From Williamsia serinedens (GTDB lineage: Bacteria > Actinomycetota > Actinomycetes > Mycobacteriales > Mycobacteriaceae): a stretch of DNA of 64,000 bases. Positions within the stretch are counted from its first letter, which is position 1; each line of letters opens with the position of its first letter. This document shows, in pieces, positions 1-8,245 of this stretch. The notes under the pieces are model-generated. The model was not told the origin of the DNA. It ran no database searches and saw only the letters and a program-made list of their open reading frames with translations. Where the stretch lies: positions 310,001 to 374,000 of the forward strand of contig NZ_JAMTCG010000005.1 in NCBI RefSeq assembly GCF_024171725.1. Reading direction: 5' to 3'. The position numbers and the translations under genes were made by a program.

Positions 1-1
1 C

Positions 2-1810
2 CTCGGCGCAGTGGCGTTGGGCATCACCATCACCTACGACGACCGCAGCGGACAACCCGCCACCACCGACAGCAACGAGGGCTACGCGCTGCTCGACCGG
101 CACTTCCCGACCAACACCACCGTCCCGGAATTCCTCGTGATCCAGTCCCCGACCGACATGCGTACCGCGAAAGGGTTGGCTGACCTCGACGACCTGGCAT
201 CACGAGTCGCGCAGGTCCCGGGAGTGACCCGGGTCGTCGGCGTCACCCGACCCACCGGCAGCCGCCTCGAGCAAGCCCAGCTGTCCTGGCAGAACGGACA
301 GATCGGTGACCGACTCGCCACGGCAGTCAGTGACGGCCGATCACGCACCGGCGACCTGTTCCAACTCCGCGACGGCGCCGACCAACTCGCAACCGGACTT
401 GCCACGCTCGACAGCCAGATCCGCGCCAACCTCACACCGCTGTCAGGGATTCTCGACCAGGCCACGACCGCAGGACAACAGATCCAGCAGTACCGGCCAC
501 TGCTCGGCCAACTCCGCACAACCGCACCCGCACTGGACCAACTCACCGCGCAGGCACCGCAACTGGCCACCGCAGCACGGCAGGCATCCGACGCTCTGAG
601 TCTCGTGAGCGCCGCGCGGCCCTTACTCGACAACGCTCCCTGGTGCGCTCCGATCCCGCAGTGCGCCGCCGTCCAGCAGCAGCTCCGGACCCTGAGCACA
701 CTGCGGGACTCCGACTTCCTCCCCCAAATCGGCGCACTCTCCGGTCAACTGAGCAACCTGGGCACACCCATCACCACCATCACCACGCAACTCACCACCG
801 CAGTCGACACTCTCGACACCACGCTGGGTGCTGTCACCGCCCGCGACCTCCCCGCTCAGCTCGCCCAGCTCCAGGATGGGGTGAGTCAACTCGCCGCCGG
901 CTCCCGCGCCATCGCCGGGGGAGTGGCCGCACTCGTCGACAGCAACCTGCAACAGCTCGCCGGGATGGCCACGCTCGCCGCGCAACTGCAGACCACCGCC
1001 CGGGAAACCCGCGGCTCGGACGCCGCCACAGGCTTCTACCTACCGCCCGACGCGTTCGCCAACCAGAAATTCTCCGACGTCGCCGCGCAATTCGTCTCCC
1101 CAGACGGACGCACAGTGCGCTACGCCATCCAGAGCGACGCCGATCCATACAGCAGCCACGCGATCGAACTCACCAACACCATCACCACCGCGGCCCAGAC
1201 AGCGAAACCCAACACCGCCCTACAGAACGCATCGGTGTCGCTCGCGGGATTCCCCGCCATCAACGCCGACCTGCAACGCCTACTCAGCCACGACTTCCGA
1301 CTCCTGGCCCTGGCCACCCTCATCATCGTCGGCGTCATCCTGATCGCACTCCTCCGAGCACTCATCGCACCGCTGTACCTGCTGGGAACCGTCATCCTCA
1401 ACTATGGCGCCGCACTCGGCATCGGGGTGCTGATCTTCCAACACATCCTTCACACCGAGATCGCATGGCCAGTACCGCTTCTCGCGTTCATCGTGCTCGT
1501 CGCCGTCGGCGCCGACTACAACATGCTGCTGATCTCCAGGCTGCGCGAGGAATCCCACCGCAGCATCCGCATCGGAGTCCTACGAACCGTCACCAACACC
1601 GGCTCCGTCATCACCTCCGCCGGCCTCATCTTCGCGGCCAGCATGTTCGGACTCATGGTCGGCTCGATCGCCATCATGACCCAAGTAGGCCTCATCATCG
1701 GTGTCGGACTACTCCTCGACACCTTCATCGTCCGAACCATCGTCGTACCCGCAATCGCCACCCTCGCCGGACCTGCGAGCTGGTGGCCAGGCAAACACGG
1801 CGTGACCTGA
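2..1810 (+). CDS. MmpL-family (RND) transporter, C-terminal part, cut by window edge
   Basis: About 602 residues are visible and the open frame runs off the left edge, so the true start is outside the window. What remains corresponds to the second half of an MmpL protein: the end of a membrane segment, a long periplasmic domain (about residues 10-430) rich in Gln, Leu and Thr, then five hydrophobic segments. The periplasmic domain carries two close cysteines (PWC...QC), as in the coiled-coil hairpin of MmpL4/MmpL5-type proteins. The Asp-Tyr pair expected for proton relay is present (VGADYNMLL, in the late membrane segments). MmpL proteins export lipids or siderophores through the inner membrane. 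The cargo cannot be told here because the neighbouring genes lie outside the window. Confidence 0.88.
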   Translation, partial: LGAVALGITITYDDRSGQPATTDSNEGYALLDRHFPTNTTVPEFLVIQSPTDMRTAKGLADLDDLASRVAQVPGVTRVVGVTRPTGSRLEQAQLSWQNGQIGDRLATAVSDGRSRTGDLFQLRDGADQLATGLATLDSQIRANLTPLSGILDQATTAGQQIQQYRPLLGQLRTTAPALDQLTAQAPQLATAARQASDALSLVSAARPLLDNAPWCAPIPQCAAVQQQLRTLSTLRDSDFLPQIGALSGQLSNLGTPITTITTQLTTAVDTLDTTLGAVTARDLPAQLAQLQDGVSQLAAGSRAIAGGVAALVDSNLQQLAGMATLAAQLQTTARETRGSDAATGFYLPPDAFANQKFSDVAAQFVSPDGRTVRYAIQSDADPYSSHAIELTNTITTAAQTAKPNTALQNASVSLAGFPAINADLQRLLSHDFRLLALATLIIVGVILIALLRALIAPLYLLGTVILNYGAALGIGVLIFQHILHTEIAWPVPLLAFIVLVAVGADYNMLLISRLREESHRSIRIGVLRTVTNTGSVITSAGLIFAASMFGLMVGSIAIMTQVGLIIGVGLLLDTFIVRTIVVPAIATLAGPASWWPGKHGVT

Positions 1811-1990
1811 CTCGGGTATGCCATCGGGAGGCTTGGCCGGAGACGTCGACTTTGCGCGCCCATCGGAAGGAAGTGTGCGTCAGACAGAGTCGCGCCCGTC
1901 GTCGAGCTTCCTTGATGTCCAGAACGGTGATGCGATGACCACATCGCCATGCTGGAGAATGTAATAAAGTTGTGCCGCAACGCGTTTGAT

Positions 1991-2012
1991 GTGCCGCCGC
2001 AGCGTGCGGCAC
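1991..2012 (+). other. Small hairpin in the leader of the secreted-protein gene
   Basis: A 7-bp perfect stem (GTGCCGC / GCGGCAC, 8-nt loop) lies 35 bases before the ATG at 2048. It follows an AT-rich stretch (GTAATAAAG near 1960) that could hold the promoter. It could be an mRNA 5' hairpin or chance in GC-rich DNA. Confidence 0.3.
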
Positions 2013-2047
2013 ACTGATTGAGCAACCCCTTCGAACAAAGGATTCTG

Positions 2048-2554
2048 ATGTCCACTTCTCGTCGTATCGCGACCACCGGAGCGTTCACCCTGCTCGCCGG
2101 TGCCGGCATCGCCTTCGCCGCCGCCCCGGCGTCCGCCGCGCCGCTCGCCTGCCCCGCCCTGCCGAACCAGACGTCGGTCACCGACAACTGCTCGGCCACG
2201 TCGTCACCAACCGGCACCTCGGCCGGCATCGGTGACACGAAGGGTGCCGCGTCGGCCGACGCCAAGGCCAATGGCCTGTCGCTGGCGATCGGTCTCGGTG
2301 GTGGCAGGGCCACCTCGCAGGCTCAGAACTTCGCCGCACCGGCGGCGATCGCCTCGGGTCGGGGCGCGATCGTGAACCTGACAGGAGTGAAGCCGGGCCT
2401 CGCGATCGGCATCGCCGGCCCCGGCGCGACCGTCACCGTCACCGGCACCTCGGCCGCCACCTGCACCGGCGGTCAGGGCTTCGCCGGCGACTTCCAGACG
2501 TTCTCGGGTTGCATCAACCTGGGTAATGGTTCGATCCCGCTCGGCAACCGCTGA
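2048..2554 (+). CDS. Small secreted protein of unknown function
   Basis: 168 residues. The ATG at 2048 follows an AAAGGA ribosome site 6-7 bases upstream; a TTG at 2018 is less likely. The N-terminus is a clear Sec signal peptide (SRR, hydrophobic core, then AAAPASAA) with cleavage expected near residue 31. The mature part is small, rich in Gly, Ala and Ser, and has four cysteines (LAC, DNC, ATC, SGC) that could form two disulfides. There are no catalytic motifs that I recognise. It stands alone: the gene before it is the MmpL fragment and the gene after it faces the other way. It is probably exported or cell-wall associated; the function is unknown. Confidence 0.8.
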   Translation: MSTSRRIATTGAFTLLAGAGIAFAAAPASAAPLACPALPNQTSVTDNCSATSSPTGTSAGIGDTKGAASADAKANGLSLAIGLGGGRATSQAQNFAAPAAIASGRGAIVNLTGVKPGLAIGIAGPGATVTVTGTSAATCTGGQGFAGDFQTFSGCINLGNGSIPLGNR

Positions 2555-2937
2555 ACGCGCAGCCGTACACATGCTCCGTGACACGGGATGCGGCGTGACC
2601 ACCCACACTGTGTGACGGGGTGCGCTTCGGTGACAGACGCCGAGCGGTCATCTCACCAAGATCGCGGCGGGGGAAGATGCCGACGATGAGCGTTCTGCAG
2701 TCGGTCGGACCGACGATGTCAATAATTGCGTTCTGATGTCGTCGGTTCGGCCGTCCGGCGTCGGGCGCGTGCGCAGCGCATCCCCGACATGTGACCTTCC
2801 GGAAGGGTAGAGCCGCCCCCTCTTCGGTCGTGCTCAGCCCGGCAAGACGAGAGAGCGCTATCGTCCCGTCGTGGCGGTCAGCGGCGGCTATCGATGCGCC
2901 GGAGACGGTGTGTCTCCACGTGAGTTGGTCTGAGATA
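2555..2937. other. Gene-poor stretch between two converging genes
   Basis: 383 bases with no convincing gene. Long open frames on both strands here lack ribosome sites and family resemblance. A 16-codon mini-frame at 2685 has a weak GGGGAAG upstream but nothing to support it. A short AT-rich patch (TCAATAATTG, about 2717-2726) is the only compositional break. Confidence 0.5.
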
Positions 2938-3705
2938 TCACGGCAGGAACGATCTGAGCCGGACACCGGCGTCGGCCAGCGCCGAGGCGACGGCGCGGGC
3001 GTGCTCGATCGCGCCCGGGGTGTCACCGTGCAGGCAGATGGAGTCGACGTCGACCGACACGACCGTCCCGTCGACGGCGACCACCTCGCAGGCGGTCACC
3101 ATACGGACTGTGCGCGAACAGATCTCGGCGGTGTCGGTGAGCACCGCTCCCTCGGTGCCGCGCGGGGCGAGTGACCCGTCGGACCGATAACCACGATCGG
3201 CGAAGCCCTCGGCGATCACGCGGAGTCCGGCCTCGCGCGCGAACCGCGCTGCGACCGAGCCCGGCAGCGTCACCAGCGGCAGGGTCGCGTCGACCGCAGC
3301 GACCGCCGCGACGACGGCCCGCGCCTGGTCTTCCTTGTGGACGATCGTGTTGTACAGCGCGCCATGCGGTTTGACGTAGTCGACCCGACCGCCCACCGAC
3401 CGGGCGATGCCGTCGAGCGCGCCGATCTGGTAGATCACGTCGGCGGCGAGGTCGTCCGGCGCTGCGTCGACGAAACGTCGCCCGAACCCGACGCGGTCGG
3501 GGTAGGAGACCTGCGCCCCGATCCGCACCCCGGCGGCGACCGCCGCGGCGCAGGTCCGTCGGAGTCCCGCGGGGTCACCGGCGTGGAAGCCGCAGGCGAC
3601 GTTCGCCGACGTCACCACCGACAGCAGCGCCTCGTCGTCGCCGAGGCGCCACACCCCGTACCCCTCGCCGAGATCGGCGTTGAGATCGGTCCGCGGAGTG
3701 GCCAT
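2938..3705 (-). CDS. pxpA: LamB/YcsF family protein, 5-oxoprolinase subunit A (PxpA)
   Basis: 255 residues, the usual family length. The N-terminal signature DLNADLGEG (residues 7-15) and the AHD-like barrel sequence (ANVACGFHAGDP, VKPHGALYNT) identify PxpA, which with PxpB and PxpC cleaves 5-oxoproline (pyroglutamate) to glutamate using ATP. The ATG at 3705 is preferred over an in-frame GTG at 3711. Neither has a good ribosome site, which suggests a leaderless or weakly translated message. The PxpB/PxpC partners are absent from this window, so the subunit is an orphan here. It is divergent from the carboxylesterase, with 22 bases between the two starts. Confidence 0.9.
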   Translation of the reverse strand: MATPRTDLNADLGEGYGVWRLGDDEALLSVVTSANVACGFHAGDPAGLRRTCAAAVAAGVRIGAQVSYPDRVGFGRRFVDAAPDDLAADVIYQIGALDGIARSVGGRVDYVKPHGALYNTIVHKEDQARAVVAAVAAVDATLPLVTLPGSVAARFAREAGLRVIAEGFADRGYRSDGSLAPRGTEGAVLTDTAEICSRTVRMVTACEVVAVDGTVVSVDVDSICLHGDTPGAIEHARAVASALADAGVRLRSFLP

Positions 3706-3727
3706 GAGCACAGGCTAGTGTCGATCC

Positions 3728-5293
3728 ATGGGACACGCTGACACGCTCGTGACCACCGAGAACGGTGTCGTCGACGGGGTCGCGCACGACGGACTGCACT
3801 CCTGGCGCGGGATCCCCTACGCCGCACCGCCGATCGGGGAGCGGCGCTTCCGGGCGCCGCAACCCCCGGTCGGCTGGCGGGGCGTCCGTCGCTGCGTCAG
3901 CTTCCGCAACGCGGCACCGCAGGCACGTCGCTACACGACGACCGGCATCAACAAGCACCAGCCCGTCAGCGAGGACTGCCTCACCCTCAACATCATCGCG
4001 CCGGCGCGCCGCAGCGGTCCGCTGCCGGTCATGGTCTTCATCCACGGCGGCGCCTACATCCTCGGCTCGTCACAGACCTACCGTGGCGACTCGCTGGTCC
4101 GGGCGACCGGCGTCGTCTACGTGTCCATCAACTACCGCCTCGGCGCGCTGGGCTACCTGGACCTCACCGGGTTCTCCACCGAACAGCGACCGTTCGACGG
4201 CAACCTCGGCCTGCGGGACCAGCTCGCCGCGCTGCAGTGGGTGCAACGCAACATCGCCGGGTTCGGCGGCGACCCCGACAACGTCACCGTCTTCGGGGAG
4301 AGCGCCGGCGGCAACGCCGTGACCACCCTGCTCGCGACGCCGTCGGCGGAGGGACTCTTCGCCCGCGCGATCGCGCAGAGCTCGGCACCCGCGCTCACAC
4401 TCCCGCAGGAGTGGGCGACGACGTTCGCCGAGACCTACGTCGACATCCTGGGCGAGACCCACGACGACCCGGTCGCCGCCCTGCACACCGCGACACCGGG
4501 TGAACTCGGTCGCGCCGGAGATCGTCTCGCGCGCAAGGCAGGCAAGCTCGTCCCGGGCGCGCAGCCGTTCGGCCCGACGATCGACGGCGTGCTCCTGCCA
4601 CAGGACCCCATCGACGCCGCGGCCGACGGGCGCACCCACCCGGTCCCGCTGATCATCGGGACGAACCGCGTCGAGGCCAACCTCTTCGCCAAGGTGTTCC
4701 CGGTGTTGCCGACGTCGCCCGGCGCGGTACGCCGGTCGCTGGAGGGGGCCCGTCCCGAGGTCCGGGATGCGATCCTCGCCGCCTATCCCGGCTTCCCGGA
4801 ACCCGCCGCGTGCCGGAAGATCATGGGCGACATGATCTTCTGGGCGCCCTCGGTGGCGATCGCGGACGGTCACAGCCGACACGCGCCGACGTACATGTAC
4901 CGCTACGACTACTCGACCCGCATCCTCGACTGGGCCGGCTTCGGGCCGACCCACGCGATGGAGCTGATGGCCGTGTTCGGTCTCCTCACCTCACCGTGGG
5001 GGAGGCTGTTCACCGCGGCCGGTGACAAGCACGGTGCGCGACGCGTCACCGAGGCCGTGCAGGCCGACTGGGGATCGTTCGCGGCGACGGGTGCGCCGCG
5101 GTCCGGCTGGCCGCGCTACGACACGCAGACGCGGGCGGTACGGATCATCGACGACCCGCTGCGCGTCGAGTTCGATCCGAAGGCGCAGCGTCGCGAGGCG
5201 TGGGCCGGGTACCGCTCGTACTCAGAGGTCCCACTCGGCGGGGGGATCTCCGGCGAGGAAGGACAGCATCAGCGGGTTGAAGACGTCGGGTGA
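3728..5293 (+). CDS. Type B carboxylesterase
   Basis: 521 residues, typical for the carboxylesterase/cholinesterase fold. Visible signatures are EDCLTLN (82-88), the oxyanion HGG (106-108) and the nucleophile elbow GESAGG with Ser192. The catalytic His is probably in GPTHAMEL near residue 405. There is no signal peptide, so it is cytoplasmic. It hydrolyses carboxylic esters; the natural substrate is unknown. The last 72 bases overlap the 3' end of the convergent hydrolase gene, so the last residues (GGGISGEEGQ and on) may be a non-conserved tail. Confidence 0.9.
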   Translation: MGHADTLVTTENGVVDGVAHDGLHSWRGIPYAAPPIGERRFRAPQPPVGWRGVRRCVSFRNAAPQARRYTTTGINKHQPVSEDCLTLNIIAPARRSGPLPVMVFIHGGAYILGSSQTYRGDSLVRATGVVYVSINYRLGALGYLDLTGFSTEQRPFDGNLGLRDQLAALQWVQRNIAGFGGDPDNVTVFGESAGGNAVTTLLATPSAEGLFARAIAQSSAPALTLPQEWATTFAETYVDILGETHDDPVAALHTATPGELGRAGDRLARKAGKLVPGAQPFGPTIDGVLLPQDPIDAAADGRTHPVPLIIGTNRVEANLFAKVFPVLPTSPGAVRRSLEGARPEVRDAILAAYPGFPEPAACRKIMGDMIFWAPSVAIADGHSRHAPTYMYRYDYSTRILDWAGFGPTHAMELMAVFGLLTSPWGRLFTAAGDKHGARRVTEAVQADWGSFAATGAPRSGWPRYDTQTRAVRIIDDPLRVEFDPKAQRREAWAGYRSYSEVPLGGGISGEEGQHQRVEDVG

Positions 5294-6082
5294 CTCCAGC
5301 GGCAGCAGGTGCGTACCCGGCAACACCGCTGCCCGCGCGTCGCCCAGCGCGTCGACCACGTCGAGCGTGTGCGCGACGGTGACCTCGTCGCGATCACCCT
5401 GGATCACCAGCGTCGGCGTCTCGACCTCGGCGAGCGTGGTGAGGTCGATCTCGGGTTCCGACGTGATCATCTCCATGGTCTTGCGATGGATCTCGGGGAA
5501 GTGGTCCGGACCGTCGGGGCTCACCGCGTCGTACTCGGCCGACAGGAACCGCATCGTCTCCGAACCGACGAGCAGCGAGTCGGTGATCCCGTCGGCGACC
5601 TTGCCGTCGCTGTTGAAGTACTGACCGACGAGCACCATCCGGTCGACCAGGTCGGGGCGTCGCCGAGCGACGAGCAGCGCGACGACCGCGCCGTCGCTCC
5701 AGCCGACCAGTCGTGACGGTGCGCCGAGCACGGTGTCGAGGTAGGTGATGGTGTCGTCGGCCATGCGTGAGTAGTGGAACGGTCGCGCGTCGTCGGGGGA
5801 GTGGGCGTGCCCGGCGCGTTCCGGAGCCAGCACCCGCCACCCGGACTTCAGCAGTTCGGGGATCTGCGCACCGAACGACGACGCCCCGGCGAACGCGCCG
5901 TGGAGCAGGACGACGGGGCTGCCGTCGCCGGAGTCGAAGTGCCAGATCGGGTGGCCCCCGACGTCGACGTAGCAACCACCGTCGACACAGTCGCCGGGCC
6001 GGACGGTGCGGCCGTCGTCCTCGGGGGCGGCGGGACCAGGCTGCGTATGGTCGACGGCAGGCCGAGTGGGCATGGCGAACAT
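5222..6082 (-). CDS. Alpha/beta hydrolase
   Basis: 286 residues from the ATG at 6082; an ATG at 6073 is equally possible. The fold is shown by the oxyanion HGAF (61-64), the nucleophile elbow GWSDG with Ser129, an acid in GDRDEV and a His in GTHLLPLE near the C-terminus. It resembles cytoplasmic esterase or haloperoxidase-like hydrolases. The substrate cannot be told. Its 3' end overlaps the convergent carboxylesterase by 72 bases. Its 5' end lies only about 30 bases from the divergent lipoprotein, so the two promoters must overlap coding DNA. Confidence 0.85.
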   Translation of the reverse strand: MFAMPTRPAVDHTQPGPAAPEDDGRTVRPGDCVDGGCYVDVGGHPIWHFDSGDGSPVVLLHGAFAGASSFGAQIPELLKSGWRVLAPERAGHAHSPDDARPFHYSRMADDTITYLDTVLGAPSRLVGWSDGAVVALLVARRRPDLVDRMVLVGQYFNSDGKVADGITDSLLVGSETMRFLSAEYDAVSPDGPDHFPEIHRKTMEMITSEPEIDLTTLAEVETPTLVIQGDRDEVTVAHTLDVVDALGDARAAVLPGTHLLPLESPDVFNPLMLSFLAGDPPAEWDL

Positions 6083-6111
6083 GCTGGCAGATCCCGGGGA
6101 GAGGCGCGGAC

Positions 6112-6591
6112 ATCGACATCCGATCGACACCTTGCTCGCGACGGGCGTCGGCGTCTGCGGTCGGGGCCCTCGTGCTGATCGCGGTGTCCGCGTGCGGTTC
6201 GCCGGGCGCAGGCGAGACCGCGTCCGCACCGTCCTCGTCGTCTGGTCCGCCGGCCGTCGTCACGTCGTCGCTGTCGCCTGCCGCGCCGCCGTACATCGAT
6301 CGCGTCGTCTGGGTGGACACCCCGTCGGGCCGCAGCCTGCAGGTGTACCCGACGTCGTCGGGCCGACGCGCCCAGGGCGACGGCGACGCGGCAGAGGCCT
6401 GGCGGGAGGTCCTCGCCGACGACCCGACCGCGGGGACGCCCGGCATGCAGGCGCAGTTCGACTGTCACTGGACCTTCGCCCGGCTCGTCGAGCCGGACAA
6501 GCCCAGCTGGAACCTCGAACCCTGGCGGCCGGTCGTCGACCAGCAGCAGATGATCGCGGCGCGCTGCAATCCCGGCGGCCCGGAGGTCTGA
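6112..6591 (+). CDS. DUF2599-type lipoprotein, apparently starting at ATC
   Basis: 159 residues if translation begins at the ATC at 6112, seven bases after a strong GGAGAGG ribosome site (6098-6104). No in-frame ATG, GTG or TTG exists near the expected start; the first in-frame GTG lies inside the signal peptide. From this start the protein has a lipoprotein signal with the lipobox VSAC, then a Ser/Pro-rich linker. A C-terminal domain with WNLEPWRP and RCNPGG and paired cysteines matches DUF2599 as I recall the family. It is probably an outer-leaflet or cell-wall lipoprotein of unknown function. The frame assignment is firm; the start codon is unusual and could reflect a sequence error (ATG read as ATC). 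Confidence 0.7.
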   Translation: MDIRSTPCSRRASASAVGALVLIAVSACGSPGAGETASAPSSSSGPPAVVTSSLSPAAPPYIDRVVWVDTPSGRSLQVYPTSSGRRAQGDGDAAEAWREVLADDPTAGTPGMQAQFDCHWTFARLVEPDKPSWNLEPWRPVVDQQQMIAARCNPGGPEV

Positions 6592-6621
6592 TCCGTCGGC
6601 GGTACGGGGACCGTTCGCTAC

Positions 6622-6643
6622 TATCTGCGTATGCATGCAGATA
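6622..6643. promoter_or_regulatory. Putative ArsR-type operator overlapping the arsR start codon
   Basis: An inverted repeat with 7-bp arms (TATCTGC / GCAGATA, 8 bases between) covers the ATG of the ArsR gene. SmtB/ArsR family repressors often bind such AT-flanked palindromes and shut off their own operon. The placement over the start codon implies autoregulation of the regulator-exporter pair and a leaderless or very short leader. Confidence 0.55.
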
Positions 6644-7035
6644 AGAAGGTCTGCCGCCGAACCCTCGCCGACGACCAGGTCGCCCTGATCGTCGAGGTCT
6701 TCCGGATGCTCTCCGACGCCACTCGCGTCCAGGTGCTGTGGGCCCTCGTCGACCGCGAGTGTTCGGTCACCGAGCTCGCCGAGAAGGTGGGCAAACCGGC
6801 GCCGTCGGTGAGCCAACACCTCGCGAAGCTGCGGATGGCGCGGCTGGTCCGCACCCGCAAGGAGGGCACGACCGTCTTCTACCGACTGGAGAACGATCAC
6901 GTGCAGCAGATGGTCGTCGACGCGGTCTTCAACGCCGAGCATGCCGGGCCCGGTGTCCCCGGACATCACCGTGCCGACGCGCACGCCGAGCTGCCCGGGG
7001 TCGTCGAGCCGATCCGGGACGTGTCGGGGCGATGA
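6631..7035 (+). CDS. ArsR-family metal sensor with KmtR-like ligand set
   Basis: 134 residues. It has a winged-helix domain at about 15-95, with the recognition helix around VSQHLAKLRMARLV. Beyond it are His90, Glu103, His104, His112 and His113. As I recall, the nickel/cobalt sensor KmtR of M. tuberculosis uses His88, Glu101, His102, His110 and His111, the same spacing shifted by two. The CzrA-type alpha-5 Asp/His set is only partly present. The stop overlaps the start of the CDF exporter (ATGA), so the two are co-translated. Predicted role: in the absence of metal it represses the operon through the palindrome over its own start. The metal (Ni/Co or Zn) is an inference. Confidence 0.88.
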   Translation: MHADKKVCRRTLADDQVALIVEVFRMLSDATRVQVLWALVDRECSVTELAEKVGKPAPSVSQHLAKLRMARLVRTRKEGTTVFYRLENDHVQQMVVDAVFNAEHAGPGVPGHHRADAHAELPGVVEPIRDVSGR

Positions 7036-8063
7036 GCGACCACGCGCACGACCATCACCATGCGCACGACGACCACGACCATCACCATGCGCACGACGGG
7101 TACGACCATCACCGCGCGCAGGGGGTGTGGCGGTTCGTCCCGCACGCGCTGACCCCACACAGCCACGACGCCGCCGACCGCATCGACGACGCCGTCGAGG
7201 GAAGTGTGCGAGGCATCAGGGCCGTCGGGATCAGCTTCGCCGTCCTGTTCGCGACCGCGCTGGTTCAGCTGGTCGTGACCCTGCTGTCGGGATCGGTGGC
7301 GCTGCTGGCCGACACGATCCACAACTTCTCGGACGCGTTCACCGCGATCCCGCTCGCGCTGGCGTTCCTCGTCGGCCGCCGCTCACCGACCCGTCGCTAC
7401 ACCTACGGTTTCGGACGCGCGGAGGACCTCGCCGGTCTGGTGGTGATCGTCATGATCGCGGCCAGCGCCGTGCTCGCCGGGTACGAGGCCGTCCGGCGCC
7501 TCGTCGACCCCCTGTCGCCGACGCACCTGCCGTGGGTCGCCGCGGCCGGGGCGATCGGGTTCGTCGGCAACGAGCTCGTCGCGCAGTACCGGATCCGGGT
7601 TGGTCGGGCGATCGGCTCGGCCGCGCTCGTCGCCGACGGTCAGCATGCGCGCACCGACGGGTTCACGTCGCTGGCGGTGCTCGGCGGGGCGGCGGGCACG
7701 GCGCTCGGTGCGCCGATCGTGGACCCGATCGTCGGGTTGGTCATCACCGTCGCGATCGCCGGTGTGCTGTGGACGGCCGGTCGGGACGTGCTGCGGCGGC
7801 TGATGGACGCGGTCGATCCCGCGGTGGTCGGTGAGGCCGAGCGGGTCGTCGGTGCGGTGCCGGGCGTGCTCGGGGTGGCCGGCGTGCGCATGCGCTGGAT
7901 CGGCCACCGGATGCACGCCGAGATCGAGGTCGACGTCGACGAGTCGGCACCGCTGAAGGACGCCCACGCCACCGCGCACCGCGCCGAACGCGAACTCGTC
8001 GACCACGTCCCCGGGGTCTCGTCGGCGCTCGTGCACGCCTATCCAGGACATCGCGTCGCCTGA
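7032..8063 (+). CDS. Cation diffusion facilitator (CDF) metal exporter
   Basis: 343 residues, six membrane segments. The first 30 residues are a His/Asp-rich tail that may gather metal. The transport site shows HxxxD in segment 2 (His97, Asp101, in ADTIHNFSD) and HxxxD in segment 5 (His205, Asp209), with a cytoplasmic C-terminal domain after about residue 262. This HD-HD site is typical of Zn/Cd CDFs; the linked KmtR-like regulator would instead suggest Ni/Co. It acts in the inner membrane as a metal/proton antiporter for efflux. It starts at the ATG overlapping the regulator's stop codon and runs convergent to the metal importer genes. Confidence 0.92.
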   Translation: MSDHAHDHHHAHDDHDHHHAHDGYDHHRAQGVWRFVPHALTPHSHDAADRIDDAVEGSVRGIRAVGISFAVLFATALVQLVVTLLSGSVALLADTIHNFSDAFTAIPLALAFLVGRRSPTRRYTYGFGRAEDLAGLVVIVMIAASAVLAGYEAVRRLVDPLSPTHLPWVAAAGAIGFVGNELVAQYRIRVGRAIGSAALVADGQHARTDGFTSLAVLGGAAGTALGAPIVDPIVGLVITVAIAGVLWTAGRDVLRRLMDAVDPAVVGEAERVVGAVPGVLGVAGVRMRWIGHRMHAEIEVDVDESAPLKDAHATAHRAERELVDHVPGVSSALVHAYPGHRVA

Positions 8064-8094
8064 CGCTCCGCTTCTGGTGGCGTCGCCCGGCGAA

Positions 8095-8245
8095 CGCTCC
8101 ACTCGTAGGGTCCCCGCTCCACATACAGGGAGTCGCCGGGCCAGACGCTCCACATGTTCGAGGACGCTCCGGATACTTCCGGAGCGTCCTCGAACACGTG
8201 GAGCGGGAACCCTGTAGGTGGAGCGCGAACCCTGGAAGTGGAGCG
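8095..8245. repeat. Palindromic repeat element, copy 1
   Basis: The core is an inverted repeat with 28-bp arms (8146-8173 and 8178-8205, 27 of 28 pairing, 4-base loop). To its right, 20-bp units beginning GTGGAGCG repeat at 8198, 8218 and (partial) 8238. To its left, the same units occur in inverted orientation (8095-8130). The right edge abuts the stop codon of the leftward permease gene. A related element lies at 63190-63320. Between two converging operons the hairpin would also act as a two-way terminator. It encodes no protein. Confidence 0.85.

Noticed and set aside
2514-3026. 170-codon minus-strand frame across the gap before pxpA
   Set aside because: It overlaps the ends of two supported genes, starts without a ribosome site and has no recognisable sequence.
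7035-7115. Repeated CACGACCATCACCAT-like DNA resembling a short tandem repeat
   Set aside because: It codes for the His/Asp-rich N-terminus of the CDF exporter; the repetition is in the protein.
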